Below are positions 41,834-50,190 of a stretch of DNA of 64,000 nucleotides, piece after piece. The notes beneath the pieces are model-generated. The model made no database searches and was not told the DNA's origin. It saw nothing but the letters and a program-made list of their open reading frames with translations. Both the position numbers and the translations under genes were made by a program. The DNA lies in contig NZ_JBQKGW010000004.1 of assembly GCF_052118625.1 (NCBI RefSeq), positions 62,001 through 126,000 of the forward strand. Direction: 5' to 3'. The stretch's first letter is position 1. Every line of letters starts with the position of its first letter. This DNA comes from Porcincola sp945869225 (lineage in GTDB: Bacteria > Bacillota > Clostridia > Lachnospirales > Lachnospiraceae).

Positions 41834-42121
41834 TTATGCATCCTGTCTAACGCATAAATATCTGAGAACGTTGTCCATGATGCGGACCCTGTCGACAACC
41901 TCTGCCGGGCAGGACGCCTCAGACTCGAAGTGTACGAAGTAGTAGAAGCCTTCCGTCTGCTTCTGAATTTCATAAGCAAGCTTCTTCTTGCCCCATTCAT
42001 CGACGTCGGAAACCGTTCCGCCGAAACGGATGATCTGCTCCTTGATCTTCTCGATCAGTGCAGTTCTCTCCTCGTCTTCGAGCTTTGCGCTGACAACAAC
42101 GCACAGTTCATACTTATTCAT
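41834..42121 (-). CDS. rpsF: 30S ribosomal protein S6
   Basis: 95 residues: MNKYELCVVVSAKLEDEERT, then WGKKKLAYEIQKQTEGFYYF and LRYLCVRQ, the S6 fold. ATG 42121 follows AAGGAGG at 10 bases. S6 and S18 bind as a pair to 16S rRNA and in many bacteria to the leader of this operon. Confidence 0.97.
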   Translation of the reverse strand: MNKYELCVVVSAKLEDEERTALIEKIKEQIIRFGGTVSDVDEWGKKKLAYEIQKQTEGFYYFVHFESEASCPAEVVDRVRIMDNVLRYLCVRQDA

Positions 42122-42139
42122 GTTCCTTGCACCTCCTTA

Positions 42140-42180
42140 TGGTCTCGGCCCACCCTTGCACGCGGGTGAGCAAGGCAAAA
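42140..42180 (-). promoter_or_regulatory. Possible S6:S18 autoregulatory mRNA leader
   Basis: In the rpsF leader CTCACCC (42164-42170 on plus) pairs with GGGTGGG (42149-42155), followed directly by CCGAGACC and then the ribosome site AAGGAGG; an alternative CCTTGC/GCAAGG pairing overlaps. A conserved CCG next to helices just upstream of the ribosome site is what is known of the S6:S18 leader. Structure not computed. Confidence 0.45.
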
Positions 42181-42199
42181 TGATACATCACGTTGTGGT

Positions 42200-42228
42200 A
42201 TTATACGCTGGCTTTCTATCCCGCGCAA
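42200..42228 (-). promoter_or_regulatory. Promoter of rpsF-ssb-rpsR
   Basis: On the minus strand: -35 TTGCGC (42223-42228), 17-bp spacer, perfect -10 TATAAT (42200-42205). Confidence 0.75.
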
Positions 42229-42293
42229 CCACTTTTTTACAGCCCTGACTGAAACGCCTTGACTGTACCGTTCATCTCGTGCCGGAAAAGTGC

Positions 42294-43022
42294 TCAGACG
42301 GCAATCCTTGAGAAGACCTCCCCGATCGGATCCCGGATCACCAGGTCCGCCCTGGTCTCCCGCCCGGTTGCCCCCTTATTGATCAGAACCAGATATCTGC
42401 CTCTGAAGTAATCGATCAGACCCGCTGCGGGATAGACGACCAGCGAGGTTCCGCCGATGATCAGGACATCCGCTTCCGAGATTGCCCTGATGGAGGCAGT
42501 GAGGATCCGCTCGTCAAGACCTTCCTCATAGAGCACGACATCCGGCTTGATGATTCCTCCGCACTTGCTGCATCTCGGGATCCCCTCGGCATTCTTCACA
42601 TATTCCGCATCATAGAATGCTCCGCACCGCGTGCAGTAGTTTCTCATGATGGAGCCATGCAGCTCATAAACATTCTGACTTCCGGCCTTCTGATGAAGAC
42701 CGTCGATGTTCTGTGTGACCACTGCGCGGAGCTTCCCGGCCTGCTCCATTTTCGCGAGCTTTCTGTGCGCTGCGTTCGGCTGCGCATCGAGTACCAGCAT
42801 CTTGTCCTTATAGAATCGGTAAAACTCCTCCGGGTTCGCCTGAAAGAACGAATGGCTGATGATGGTCTCCGGCGGATACTTGTACTTCATATGATAGAGC
42901 CCGTCCTGACTTCGAAAGTCCGGGATACCGCTCTCCGTCGATACCCCGGCGCCGCCGAAAAAGACAATATTGCTGCTCCCGTCCACAATTCTCTGAAGCT
43001 TCTCTACCTTTTCAAGATCCAT
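42294..43022 (-). CDS. cobB: Sir2-family NAD-dependent protein deacylase
   Basis: 242 residues, compact bacterial sirtuin. Seen: NAD loop FFGGAGVSTESGIPDFRS, TQNIDGLHQKAG, catalytic H122 in YELHGSIM, zinc cysteines C130, C133, C151 and C154 (CTRC, CSKC), and IIGGTSLVVYPAAGL. It removes acetyl (or related acyl) groups from lysines using NAD+. The residues that would mark a desuccinylase (Tyr/Arg pair) were not checked in structure. Start follows GGGAGG. Appears single, after the sortase terminator. Confidence 0.94.
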   Translation of the reverse strand: MDLEKVEKLQRIVDGSSNIVFFGGAGVSTESGIPDFRSQDGLYHMKYKYPPETIISHSFFQANPEEFYRFYKDKMLVLDAQPNAAHRKLAKMEQAGKLRAVVTQNIDGLHQKAGSQNVYELHGSIMRNYCTRCGAFYDAEYVKNAEGIPRCSKCGGIIKPDVVLYEEGLDERILTASIRAISEADVLIIGGTSLVVYPAAGLIDYFRGRYLVLINKGATGRETRADLVIRDPIGEVFSRIAV

Positions 43023-43140
43023 CCCATACCTCCCTGCTTGAAATGCTCCCGTCCTGAAAATCTTTTCATCTGCCCTTCCCGATTTGGCGGCTCCGCCTTT
43101 ATCTCGTTCTCCACACTCGATGATGAGCGGCCGCCTTCAC

Positions 43141-43178
43141 AAAAGGCTGCCGAAGCCTTCGCTTCAGCAGCCTTTTGT
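43141..43178 (-). terminator. Terminator of the sortase gene
   Basis: On the minus strand GGCTGCTGAAGC pairs with GCTTCGGCAGCC (12 bp with one G-T) around a 4-base loop, followed by TTTTGTG. It touches the sortase stop codon. Confidence 0.88.
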
Positions 43179-44183
43179 TTATTCCCTGTACTTTGCCACA
43201 TACACCTGCTGCAGCTTTCCCTGTACAATCCGGCGTGTATTGTCATCGCCCGTGCAGGTGGACAGCGTCACGATCCTGTCCTGCGTCGTAACAGACACGT
43301 CGCCCCAGTTCACTTCCGACGCCCTTTTGCATGTGTCGATGAAGGACTGGAAGTCCTCCGTCAGAAATCTTGTCCGGTACGGATCCCCGACCTTGCTCAC
43401 AATCGAGCTGGAGAAGATCCGGTACTGATAGATGAAATCGGGTGTGAACACCCAGAAATACGGATTGTCCGTCGCACCCTTCTCCTCCCAGAACTTTCTC
43501 AGCGATGCGAACATCGAGCCGTCCTTCATATTATGCCCGTAGATGATCGTATTCTGGTCTGTGAAATACTTTGAATTGTCACAGTTCAGGAAAATACAGC
43601 CGGAGAAAACGGCTTCCTTCTTAAATGTATGATGCAGATAGAAATCATTATTGTCCGTCTGCGCCACCGGGTACGATATCCCGGCGCCTCCAACCCGGAT
43701 CCAGCCGATCACCTCCGGGTTAATCGACTGAAGTTCTCTGAAATCAACCGGATTATACATCTCCGGGAGGATCTGTGTCGTCCCGTTCTCTTCAACCTCT
43801 TCCTTCTTCGCTGCCTCGATCTTCTGTGGAAGGGTCGCCTCGGTCTCCAGTTCCCGGACATCGGACAGGGTCACGCCCTCGCCCGTTTCACCGCCCTCTA
43901 TCTTCGACTGGCTGTCCGGCGCAGTTTCCGGCGCGGGCTCAATCTGGACGTACTTCTTGTTCAGGTCACTGTACTCACTTTCCCCGGCGCGGTATTCCCT
44001 CCAGTAGCCATAAAGCTTGTAGGCTGAATAACCGAATACCCCGATTGCAATCACAAGAAGCAGCGTGGTCAGAAAAGAACCAAAGCCGCCCCTCCTTCTC
44101 TTCCGGGTTCCTTTACCCGGAGCCGCTGGATATGATTCTTCGTATCGTTCATCGTACGCTCTGCGGTCGCTGCGTCTTCCCAA
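43179..44183 (-). CDS. Class B sortase
   Basis: 334 residues from TTG 44183, chosen because AAGGAGGTG lies 8 bases upstream; an ATG further up would overlap asnS and has no site. An Arg-rich cytoplasmic tail, one membrane helix (about 34-56), an acidic linker, then the sortase barrel. Active-site residues: H217 in IIYGHNMKDGSMF, C310 in TLSTCTGD, R317/R318 in DNTRRIV. Sortases cut a cell-wall sorting motif and join the protein to peptidoglycan or to pilin subunits. The 1593-residue surface protein with an NSKTG signal is the obvious substrate in this window (inference). 37 bp downstream of asnS, possibly co-transcribed. Confidence 0.93.
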   Translation of the reverse strand: MGRRSDRRAYDERYEESYPAAPGKGTRKRRRGGFGSFLTTLLLVIAIGVFGYSAYKLYGYWREYRAGESEYSDLNKKYVQIEPAPETAPDSQSKIEGGETGEGVTLSDVRELETEATLPQKIEAAKKEEVEENGTTQILPEMYNPVDFRELQSINPEVIGWIRVGGAGISYPVAQTDNNDFYLHHTFKKEAVFSGCIFLNCDNSKYFTDQNTIIYGHNMKDGSMFASLRKFWEEKGATDNPYFWVFTPDFIYQYRIFSSSIVSKVGDPYRTRFLTEDFQSFIDTCKRASEVNWGDVSVTTQDRIVTLSTCTGDDNTRRIVQGKLQQVYVAKYRE

Positions 44184-44220
44184 CCTGCTGCCACCTCCTT
44201 TATCATGATCTCCCTGATCT

Positions 44221-45615
44221 TTACTGAAGGTTTCCGACTGTCCTCGGATACGGCAGTACATCTCTGATGTTGCCGACACCTGTCAGGTACATGACCAGCC
44301 GCTCGAAGCCGAGGCCGAAACCGGCATGCCGGGTCGTCCCGTACTTCCGGATGTCGAGATAATTCGAGTATTCGCTCTCATCCATCCCAAGTTCCTCAAT
44401 CCTCGCCTTGAGGATGTCATAGTTCTCCTCACGCTGAGAGCCGCCGATAATCTCGCCGATCCCGGGAACCAGGCAGTCCATCGCCGCGACAGTCTTCTTA
44501 TCTGGGTTCAGCTTCATATAAAATGCCTTGATTTCACGCGGATAATCCGTGACGAACACCGGCCTTTTGAAAATCTGCTCCGTCAGATACCGCTCATGCT
44601 CAGTCTGCAGATCGCAGCCCCAGTACACCTTGTAGCTGAACTGATCGTTGTGCTCCTCAAGCATCTTCACCGCATCCGTATAGGTCACGCGTCCGAAATC
44701 AGAGGTCATGACATGGTTCAGCCGTTCCAGAAGTCCCTTATCCACGAAGCTGTTGAAGAAATTCATCTCCTCCGGTGCGTTCTCCAGGACATAGCGGAAG
44801 ATATACTTCAGCATTGCCTCTGCCAGCTCCATGTCATCCTCGAGATCCGCGAACGAAATCTCCGGCTCGATCATCCAGAACTCCGCTGCGTGTCTGGTCG
44901 TGTTGGAGTTCTCCGCCCGGAAGGTCGGCCCGAATGTATAGACATTCCGAAAAGCCTGTGCAAATGGCTCTACATCCAGCTGCCCGGACACGGTCAGATG
45001 CGTAGACTGACCGAAGAAATCCTGCGAATAGTCAACGCTTCCATCCGGGTTCTTCGGGACATTCTCCATATCCAGCGTCGTCGCACGGAACATCTCACCT
45101 GCTCCTTCTGCATCGGATGCCGTGATGATCGGTGTGTGAACGTAGACAAAGCCGCGCTCCTGGAAAAACTGATGGATGGCGTAGGCCGCAAGCGATCTGA
45201 CGCGGAAGGTCGCCTGGAACAGGTTGGTTCTCGGGCGAAGGTGCGGGATCGTTCTCATAAATTCCACGGAATGTCTCTTCTTCTGTATCGGATAGTCCGG
45301 TGTGGAAGCGCCTTCCAGCACAATCTCCTCAGCCTGGATCTCGAACGGCTGCTTCGCATCCGGCGTCGCGACCAGCTCGCCCGTCACAATAACAGCAGAG
45401 CCGACATTAAACTTGCAGATATCCGCAAAATTCGAAAGTTTTTCTCCGAATACAACCTGCAGCGTCTCAAAAAATGTTCCATCGTGAAGCACCAGGAATC
45501 CGAATGTCTTCGATGCGCGGATCGAGCGGACCCAGCCGCCGACGGTGATCGTCTTTCCGATATAAGCTTCCCTGTCCTTGTAGATCTCCTTGACTGTTGT
45601 AAACTTTACATCCAT
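44221..45615 (-). CDS. asnS: Asparaginyl-tRNA synthetase
   Basis: 464 residues, full length. N-terminal OB anticodon-binding domain (about 15-100; ITVGGWVRSIRASKTFGFL), then class II core: motif 1 region HLRPRTNLFQATFRVRS, motif 2 FRAENSNTTRHAAEFWMIEPE (read in parts), motif 3 GFGLGFERLVMYLTG. AEFWMIEPE distinguishes AsnRS from AspRS. It charges tRNA-Asn. No T-box leader was seen. ATG 45615 follows GGAGG at 9 bases. Confidence 0.96.
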   Translation of the reverse strand: MDVKFTTVKEIYKDREAYIGKTITVGGWVRSIRASKTFGFLVLHDGTFFETLQVVFGEKLSNFADICKFNVGSAVIVTGELVATPDAKQPFEIQAEEIVLEGASTPDYPIQKKRHSVEFMRTIPHLRPRTNLFQATFRVRSLAAYAIHQFFQERGFVYVHTPIITASDAEGAGEMFRATTLDMENVPKNPDGSVDYSQDFFGQSTHLTVSGQLDVEPFAQAFRNVYTFGPTFRAENSNTTRHAAEFWMIEPEISFADLEDDMELAEAMLKYIFRYVLENAPEEMNFFNSFVDKGLLERLNHVMTSDFGRVTYTDAVKMLEEHNDQFSYKVYWGCDLQTEHERYLTEQIFKRPVFVTDYPREIKAFYMKLNPDKKTVAAMDCLVPGIGEIIGGSQREENYDILKARIEELGMDESEYSNYLDIRKYGTTRHAGFGLGFERLVMYLTGVGNIRDVLPYPRTVGNLQ

Positions 45616-45704
45616 GTATATATTCCTCCGGAAGAATCATCTGGCAGCCTTTTTCCTCGCGCTGCGCCAGTCTTCCGGCGCCGGGGGTGCTGCTTTGGTC
45701 TCTT

Positions 45705-45732
45705 ATTATAAACAGGAATGTGCCGAAATGGA
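45705..45732 (-). promoter_or_regulatory. Candidate promoter of asnS
   Basis: A perfect -10 TATAAT (45705-45710 on plus as ATTATA) lies about 90 bp before asnS; no good -35 hexamer is found at the usual distance. Confidence 0.45.
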
Positions 45733-45791
45733 AGTCGGACTTCCTTAAGGAATTCTTCAATCGATATGATGGCTTCTGGCACGCCGCCTCC

Positions 45792-45825
45792 AAAAAAGCC
45801 GGGGATCCTGTCTGGAATCCCCGGC
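45792..45825 (-). terminator. Terminator of queT
   Basis: GCCGGGGAT (45798-45806) pairs with ATCCCCGGC (45817-45825); on the minus strand TTTTTT follows (45797-45792). Confidence 0.92.
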
Positions 45826-45837
45826 TTCGATGTTTAT

Positions 45838-46380
45838 TCATCCCTCTATGTTCGCGGTCCGAAATATATGATTCCTGTACTTTTCCAGCACGGTCATCAG
45901 GATGCCTCCAAGCAGCGTGCAGCTGACGACCTCGCCGATTCCAACCGTCACCATCTGCAGCGGAATCGGAAGATTGACCCCATATCCATAGTATAAAACG
46001 AGCGGCACCACAATGATGTTCGCGATCACCGGCGGAAGGGTCGAAACCGTTCTTGTGAGGGCCGACACCCTGCTTCCGTCCGCTTTCCTCTTTCTGGCTG
46101 CTTTCCCGATCATCCATGTTCCGCATGCGCCTGCCAGTGTTGCCAGACTTCCGCACACGATATCAAGCGGGATCGCACCGCCAAGCATGTTGGCGATGAT
46201 GCAGCCCACAAACAGCCCCGGCACTGCAGCCGGCGTAAAGAATGGCAGCACCGTCAGCATCTCGGAAATCCGGACCTGGACCTCCTTGAAGCTGATCGGA
46301 GCGAACAGCACCGTCAGCACCACATACAGCGCCGCAATCACGGCAGCCTGTGTGATGTACAGGACTTTTTTGTCTCTCAT
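45838..46380 (-). CDS. queT: QueT-family transporter, preQ1 or related queuosine precursor
   Basis: 180 residues, about five or six membrane helices: MRDKKVLYITQAAVIAALYV, SFKEVQVRISEMLTVLPFFT and ILGGAIPLDIV-like NMLGGAIPLDIVCGSLATLA, all typical of QueT, an ECF-type substrate-binding (S) component. It needs a shared energising module encoded elsewhere. Its preQ1-I riboswitch overlaps the ribosome site, confirming the queuosine link. No other queuosine synthesis gene is nearby, consistent with salvage. Confidence 0.93.
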   Translation of the reverse strand: MRDKKVLYITQAAVIAALYVVLTVLFAPISFKEVQVRISEMLTVLPFFTPAAVPGLFVGCIIANMLGGAIPLDIVCGSLATLAGACGTWMIGKAARKRKADGSRVSALTRTVSTLPPVIANIIVVPLVLYYGYGVNLPIPLQMVTVGIGEVVSCTLLGGILMTVLEKYRNHIFRTANIEG

Positions 46381-46389
46381 ATTCAGTTA

Positions 46390-46435
46390 CCTCCCTGGTT
46401 TTGATTAGAGTGGGGATGGCTTCAAACCCACTTAT
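46390..46435 (-). promoter_or_regulatory. preQ1-I riboswitch
   Basis: On the minus strand P1 is AGTGGG/CCCACT (46427-46432 with 46409-46414), the loop is TTGAAGCCATC-like, and the A-rich tail CTAATCAAAACCAGGGAGG runs into the Shine-Dalgarno GGGAGG (46390-46395). This is the layout of the Thermoanaerobacter tengcongensis preQ1-I element, where ligand binding closes a pseudoknot over the ribosome site. It starts immediately after the TAA of the upstream regulator gene, leaving no spare bases. Confidence 0.85.
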
Positions 46436-47559
46436 ACCTGTAAAGCGGCCCTTCCTCCTGTTCTGCCTGATGGAGCCCCGGTCGATTTTCTGACCGTCAG
46501 TTCCGGCTGAAATTCATAGGTGAAGGCTGATGATGGCTTCTCGGGATGATCAATCATCTCAAGCAGTGTCAGGGCTGTCTTCTCCCCCAGCGCTTCCATC
46601 GGATGGTGAACCGATGTCAGCGGAACCGGAGACAGCTCCGCCAGCCTGGAGTTGTCGACACTCGCAATTGACAGATCCTGCGGGATGCGGATGCCCCGCT
46701 CCGCACACAGTTCCGTCAGCATATAGGCTGCCTCGTCATTGTAGCAGACTGCTGCCGTGCACCCCTCCAGGCGGTCCAGAATCCAGTCGTCCCTTTTGAG
46801 CATGCCCTTCAACATGACCGTATCCACCCAGCTGACATGATCCTCCTCGATCGGAAGCCCGGCCCGGATCAGTGCATCCTGATACCCCTGGTAACGGCAG
46901 AGTCCTTCACCATCATCATTTTTAAAGATACCGCCAATTTTCCTGTGCCCCAGTGAGAGCAGATAGTCGGTTGCCGCTTTCCCAACTGCCACATCATCCA
47001 ACGAAACATGTGGAATGTCAAGACTCGGATAGAAGGTATTGAAAAAGATGACCGGGATTCCCCTCTCCCTGAGTTTCCGATAATAGACCAGGTTCGGGTT
47101 CGGCAGCGCTGATGCAACCGGCTCCACGATCAGAGGGTCCCTCGCCTGCTGCCTGTCCAGCTCCGAAAGGATTCTCCGCTCCGTCTCCCGCCTGTTGCTC
47201 GTAAACATGATCCGTGTCGCATACCCGTGTTTCTGAAGCGTTGTCGCCATCGACTGGAGAATCCTCGGAAAGATATAGGAATCTGTATAGGATGAAATGA
47301 TTGTAACGGAATTCGACAGCGGTTCCCGGCGGCCTCCGCAGGCCTGTCCCCGGATGTAGGACCCGCTGCCCTGAATCTTCTCGATGATCCCCTCCTGCTC
47401 CAGCTTTGAGAGCGCCTGCCGGACCGTCTGCCGGCTGTAGGAAAACCGCTGCGCAATCTCCGTCTCGGTCTCCAGGCGGTCTCCAGGGTGCAGCGTTCCT
47501 GCATCCAGTCTCCCGCGCACCCAGTCTGCCACCTGCTGGTATTTTGAAGTTCTCGACAT
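46432..47559 (-). CDS. GntR-HTH / LacI-type sugar-binding transcriptional regulator (AraR-like)
   Basis: 375 residues. An N-terminal GntR winged helix (1-70; GDRLETETEIAQRFSYSRQT, VRQALSKLEQEGIIEKIQGS) is joined to a LacI-type periplasmic-binding fold (about 80-355; RERGIPVIFFNTFYP, HVSLDDVAVGKAATDYLLSL, GHRKIGGIF, YNDEAAYMLTE, ASVDNSRLAELSPVPLTSV). This domain order is that of AraR, which binds a sugar and releases DNA. The regulated sugar genes are not adjacent, so the effector is unknown. ATG follows AGGAGG. Its stop codon touches the preQ1 riboswitch of queT. Confidence 0.92.
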   Translation of the reverse strand: MSRTSKYQQVADWVRGRLDAGTLHPGDRLETETEIAQRFSYSRQTVRQALSKLEQEGIIEKIQGSGSYIRGQACGGRREPLSNSVTIISSYTDSYIFPRILQSMATTLQKHGYATRIMFTSNRRETERRILSELDRQQARDPLIVEPVASALPNPNLVYYRKLRERGIPVIFFNTFYPSLDIPHVSLDDVAVGKAATDYLLSLGHRKIGGIFKNDDGEGLCRYQGYQDALIRAGLPIEEDHVSWVDTVMLKGMLKRDDWILDRLEGCTAAVCYNDEAAYMLTELCAERGIRIPQDLSIASVDNSRLAELSPVPLTSVHHPMEALGEKTALTLLEMIDHPEKPSSAFTYEFQPELTVRKSTGAPSGRTGGRAALQV

Positions 47560-47655
47560 TTCGTCCTCCTGCCTGCTGATGGCTCCGGCCAGAGTGTTGC
47601 GGCATCGTTTGTCGAGGTTGGATGTCCTCCTGTCTGCCGATGTCTCCGGCTGCTG

Positions 47656-47706
47656 CCCGGCTCAGGCTGCTTCCCGGCTCCGGCTGTTCCCCGGCTCAAG
47701 CTGCTG
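47656..47706. repeat. Three imperfect 17-bp direct repeats
   Basis: CCCGGCTCAGGCTGCTT, CCCGGCTCCGGCTGTTC and CCCGGCTCAAGCTGCTG follow one another without gaps across the stop codon of the 823-residue gene. No T run or pairing partner was seen. Confidence 0.7.
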
Positions 47707-50167
47707 AATCCAGATAGCTGTAGAAGATATTTCCGGCTGCGGCAAACAGATCCGTGGAATCCTGCATTCCGAAGTAGGTCCACTTTGTTTCACCCGGATT
47801 CAGCAGATAGGTGTTGTACTTGTCATACCCGACGATGATTTTGACCCCCTCTGCAGTCTGCGCAATGACTGGCCTTCCATGGCTCACAAAGTAGAGCACC
47901 TCATCCAGCGTGCATCCGCTCAGGTCGACCACCTGTTTTCCGATACCGATCTGAAGCTGGGAGACGTCTGTCGTCCCGCTTCTCACCGCCTCCGGAATCT
48001 TTTTCATCGGAATCTCCACCTGGTCCACCTTATCGCCTCTGACCCAGACGTAATCCTGCGATTGATTGATGACAACACCGAACACACTGTCCGCCTTCAC
48101 AATGGCATCGTTCGGATATGTATACATCGCCGTCAGGCCGCCGGATGCATAGACATAATAGAGCTCCTGCATATCCGGGTTCACCGGGATCACGGCCGTC
48201 TTCGACGTACCTGTCACCAGCCTGCTTGCAGCCGTATCTGCCTTCTCAAAGCTGATCGTTCCGCCTACCCGAAGCAGAACCTCCGTCCTTTTCCTGTCGT
48301 CGACCTGCGTCGCAATCCCAAGCTCAACATCCGCCGCTGTATCCGACGAGACAATCTGATCTTCCGGCGCATCCTCATAGCCGCTGTCCTTCTTTGTCAC
48401 GCGGCTCAGCTTCAGCATATTTCCAGTCTTCTGGACCCCTTTGACATAGATGCCGTCCGCCTGGTAGGTCTTGACTGACTTCCCGTCCGCATCGACAATC
48501 TGGAGCTGGTACATCGGGAAGATGCCATTGCCGCCATGCGGGACCTGCACGTCTCCCTGCTTTGCGATGCCATATACGAGATCATCTTTCATGAAGGAGA
48601 GCGGCCGCAGATATTCATCCTGTCCGCACGAATACGCCCGGGTCTCGCCGCTCTCAAGATCGATCTCCTCCAGTTCGGAGGAGCCATAAACCTTCCCCTC
48701 CTTCAGCCAGGCAAAATACCGGCCGGACTCCGACCCTGCATAGCACTCATTGCTGATCCCCTTCTGGACTTCCCTCACTTCACCCGAGGTCACATCGACT
48801 GCATACAGCACCCCTGACAGAAAGACATAGCAGGTCTTGTCGTTCTGCGTCAGGTACAGGCAGTCTTTCATATCCAGCTGAATCCGCTCCGTGTTGCCGT
48901 CACTCTGGAGAAATGCGAGTTCCGACACCATGTTGGATCCGGCATCGTAGTAATACAGCGCAATGCCGTTGTCTCCCTCATGACTGCCCCGGTTCATATA
49001 GCCGCCGACCGCGAAGGTGACATTCCCGTTCTCATCCACCCGGATAATCCGGATTGTGTTCTGCCTGTAGAAGTCCCGCGCATCCATGTTCTCTGTCTGC
49101 GGGAATCCGAAGACGCGTGTGAAGGAGCCCTTCTGCGTCATATATGTCCAGAGTACATTCTCCTGAACAAATGCAATGCAGCGGTTTTTGGAATCCGCCT
49201 TGTACTCGACCTCCTTCTGGGTGATGCCCAGATCGATTCCATCCTTCGTCAGGACACTGCTGTTTTCCGGATCAAAAATCTGATCCGTCGTCCGCTCAAA
49301 ATTCAGCAGATAGACACGGCTGTCGGTATATCGCAGCCTGTAGTACTCATGTACATCATAAACCTCCTGCGCCCCGGCTTCCGAGGCCGCGGAGATACGG
49401 TAATCCATCGTCATCGTCGCCGTGTTTTCGTTGATCTCCGTCAGCCTCGGCGTCGGTTTATAGAAAATCTGCGGATTCAGCTTTCCCCATGTCAGCCGCT
49501 GAACACTGTCATGAATGTCCATGTACGCCAGCGTATCATCCTGGTCGGTTGTATCGTCCGGCTCGATCGCCTGTCCGACAGAATCCAGGTCCGTCTTGTT
49601 GATGCATTTATCCCAGAATCCGGCGGCAAAATTCAGGTAATCGGAGGTGTGAAGTCCGTCCGCCAGAAGCACATGCGTATAGTAATAGATGTTCCGCCCG
49701 CCCGTGGCGACCTGGATCTTCAGAACATATTCCTGGTTCATCAGAATCTTGTCCATCAGCGTCAGATCTGCCGTGATCGTGTCGCCGTCCTGGTTCAGCT
49801 TGATCACCTTCGTATTCTCCAGCGACTTGGTCCCGTCGATTGTGGATACCTCGTAGGACACGGAATCCACCGCTGCCCCGAAGGTCTCTATCTTGATCGT
49901 GATCCCTCTCGTGTCCGAGAGCGGTGTGATGCTGTCACGCAGCTCTGAAGCATTGATCTCACGGCTGTACCCGTGCAGCTCATTGAAGTCTATGCCATCC
50001 TTCTGCATGCAGACCAGCGGAAATGTAGAACTGCTCATGACTGTCGCGGTGTCCGGCGTCACCTTGTTGATCATACGGCTGAATCCGATGACACTGACGA
50101 TGAACAGCACCGTCAGAAGCACAATCCGGATCAGCAGGTTTCGGATATACAGAACATTCTCTCTCAA
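47696..50167 (-). CDS. Unrecognised membrane-anchored protein with propeller-like and degenerate C39-like regions
   Basis: 823 residues if started at TTG 50167 (GGGGAG at 6 bases); GTG 50200 is an alternative that overlaps the upstream stop. One membrane helix near the N-terminus (IRIVLLTVLFIVSVIGF) puts the rest outside the cell. About 60-180 looks beta-sandwich-like. About 290-600 has short repeating strands (IAFVQENVLWTYMT, LYYYDAGSNMVSELAFLQ, CYVFLSGVLYAVDVTSGEV) as in beta-propellers. The end (CTLDEVLYFVSHGRPVIAQT, VGYDKYNTYLLNP) resembles a C39-type papain-like peptidase but the usual His before the GYD motif is missing. It overlaps or nearly abuts the transglutaminase-like lipoprotein gene, so the two probably work together at the cell surface. 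Function unknown. Confidence 0.85.
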   Translation of the reverse strand: MRENVLYIRNLLIRIVLLTVLFIVSVIGFSRMINKVTPDTATVMSSSTFPLVCMQKDGIDFNELHGYSREINASELRDSITPLSDTRGITIKIETFGAAVDSVSYEVSTIDGTKSLENTKVIKLNQDGDTITADLTLMDKILMNQEYVLKIQVATGGRNIYYYTHVLLADGLHTSDYLNFAAGFWDKCINKTDLDSVGQAIEPDDTTDQDDTLAYMDIHDSVQRLTWGKLNPQIFYKPTPRLTEINENTATMTMDYRISAASEAGAQEVYDVHEYYRLRYTDSRVYLLNFERTTDQIFDPENSSVLTKDGIDLGITQKEVEYKADSKNRCIAFVQENVLWTYMTQKGSFTRVFGFPQTENMDARDFYRQNTIRIIRVDENGNVTFAVGGYMNRGSHEGDNGIALYYYDAGSNMVSELAFLQSDGNTERIQLDMKDCLYLTQNDKTCYVFLSGVLYAVDVTSGEVREVQKGISNECYAGSESGRYFAWLKEGKVYGSSELEEIDLESGETRAYSCGQDEYLRPLSFMKDDLVYGIAKQGDVQVPHGGNGIFPMYQLQIVDADGKSVKTYQADGIYVKGVQKTGNMLKLSRVTKKDSGYEDAPEDQIVSSDTAADVELGIATQVDDRKRTEVLLRVGGTISFEKADTAASRLVTGTSKTAVIPVNPDMQELYYVYASGGLTAMYTYPNDAIVKADSVFGVVINQSQDYVWVRGDKVDQVEIPMKKIPEAVRSGTTDVSQLQIGIGKQVVDLSGCTLDEVLYFVSHGRPVIAQTAEGVKIIVGYDKYNTYLLNPGETKWTYFGMQDSTDLFAAAGNIFYSYLDSAA

Positions 50168-50190
50168 GGGTTTCTCCCCGTCTGTCAGTG

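Noticed and set aside
44184..44279. ATG/other starts of the sortase inside asnS
   Set aside because: They lack a ribosome site; TTG 44183 has AAGGAGGTG at 8 bases.
45616..45720. T-box leader of asnS
   Set aside because: The conserved AGGGTGG-type T-box sequence and an antiterminator were not found.
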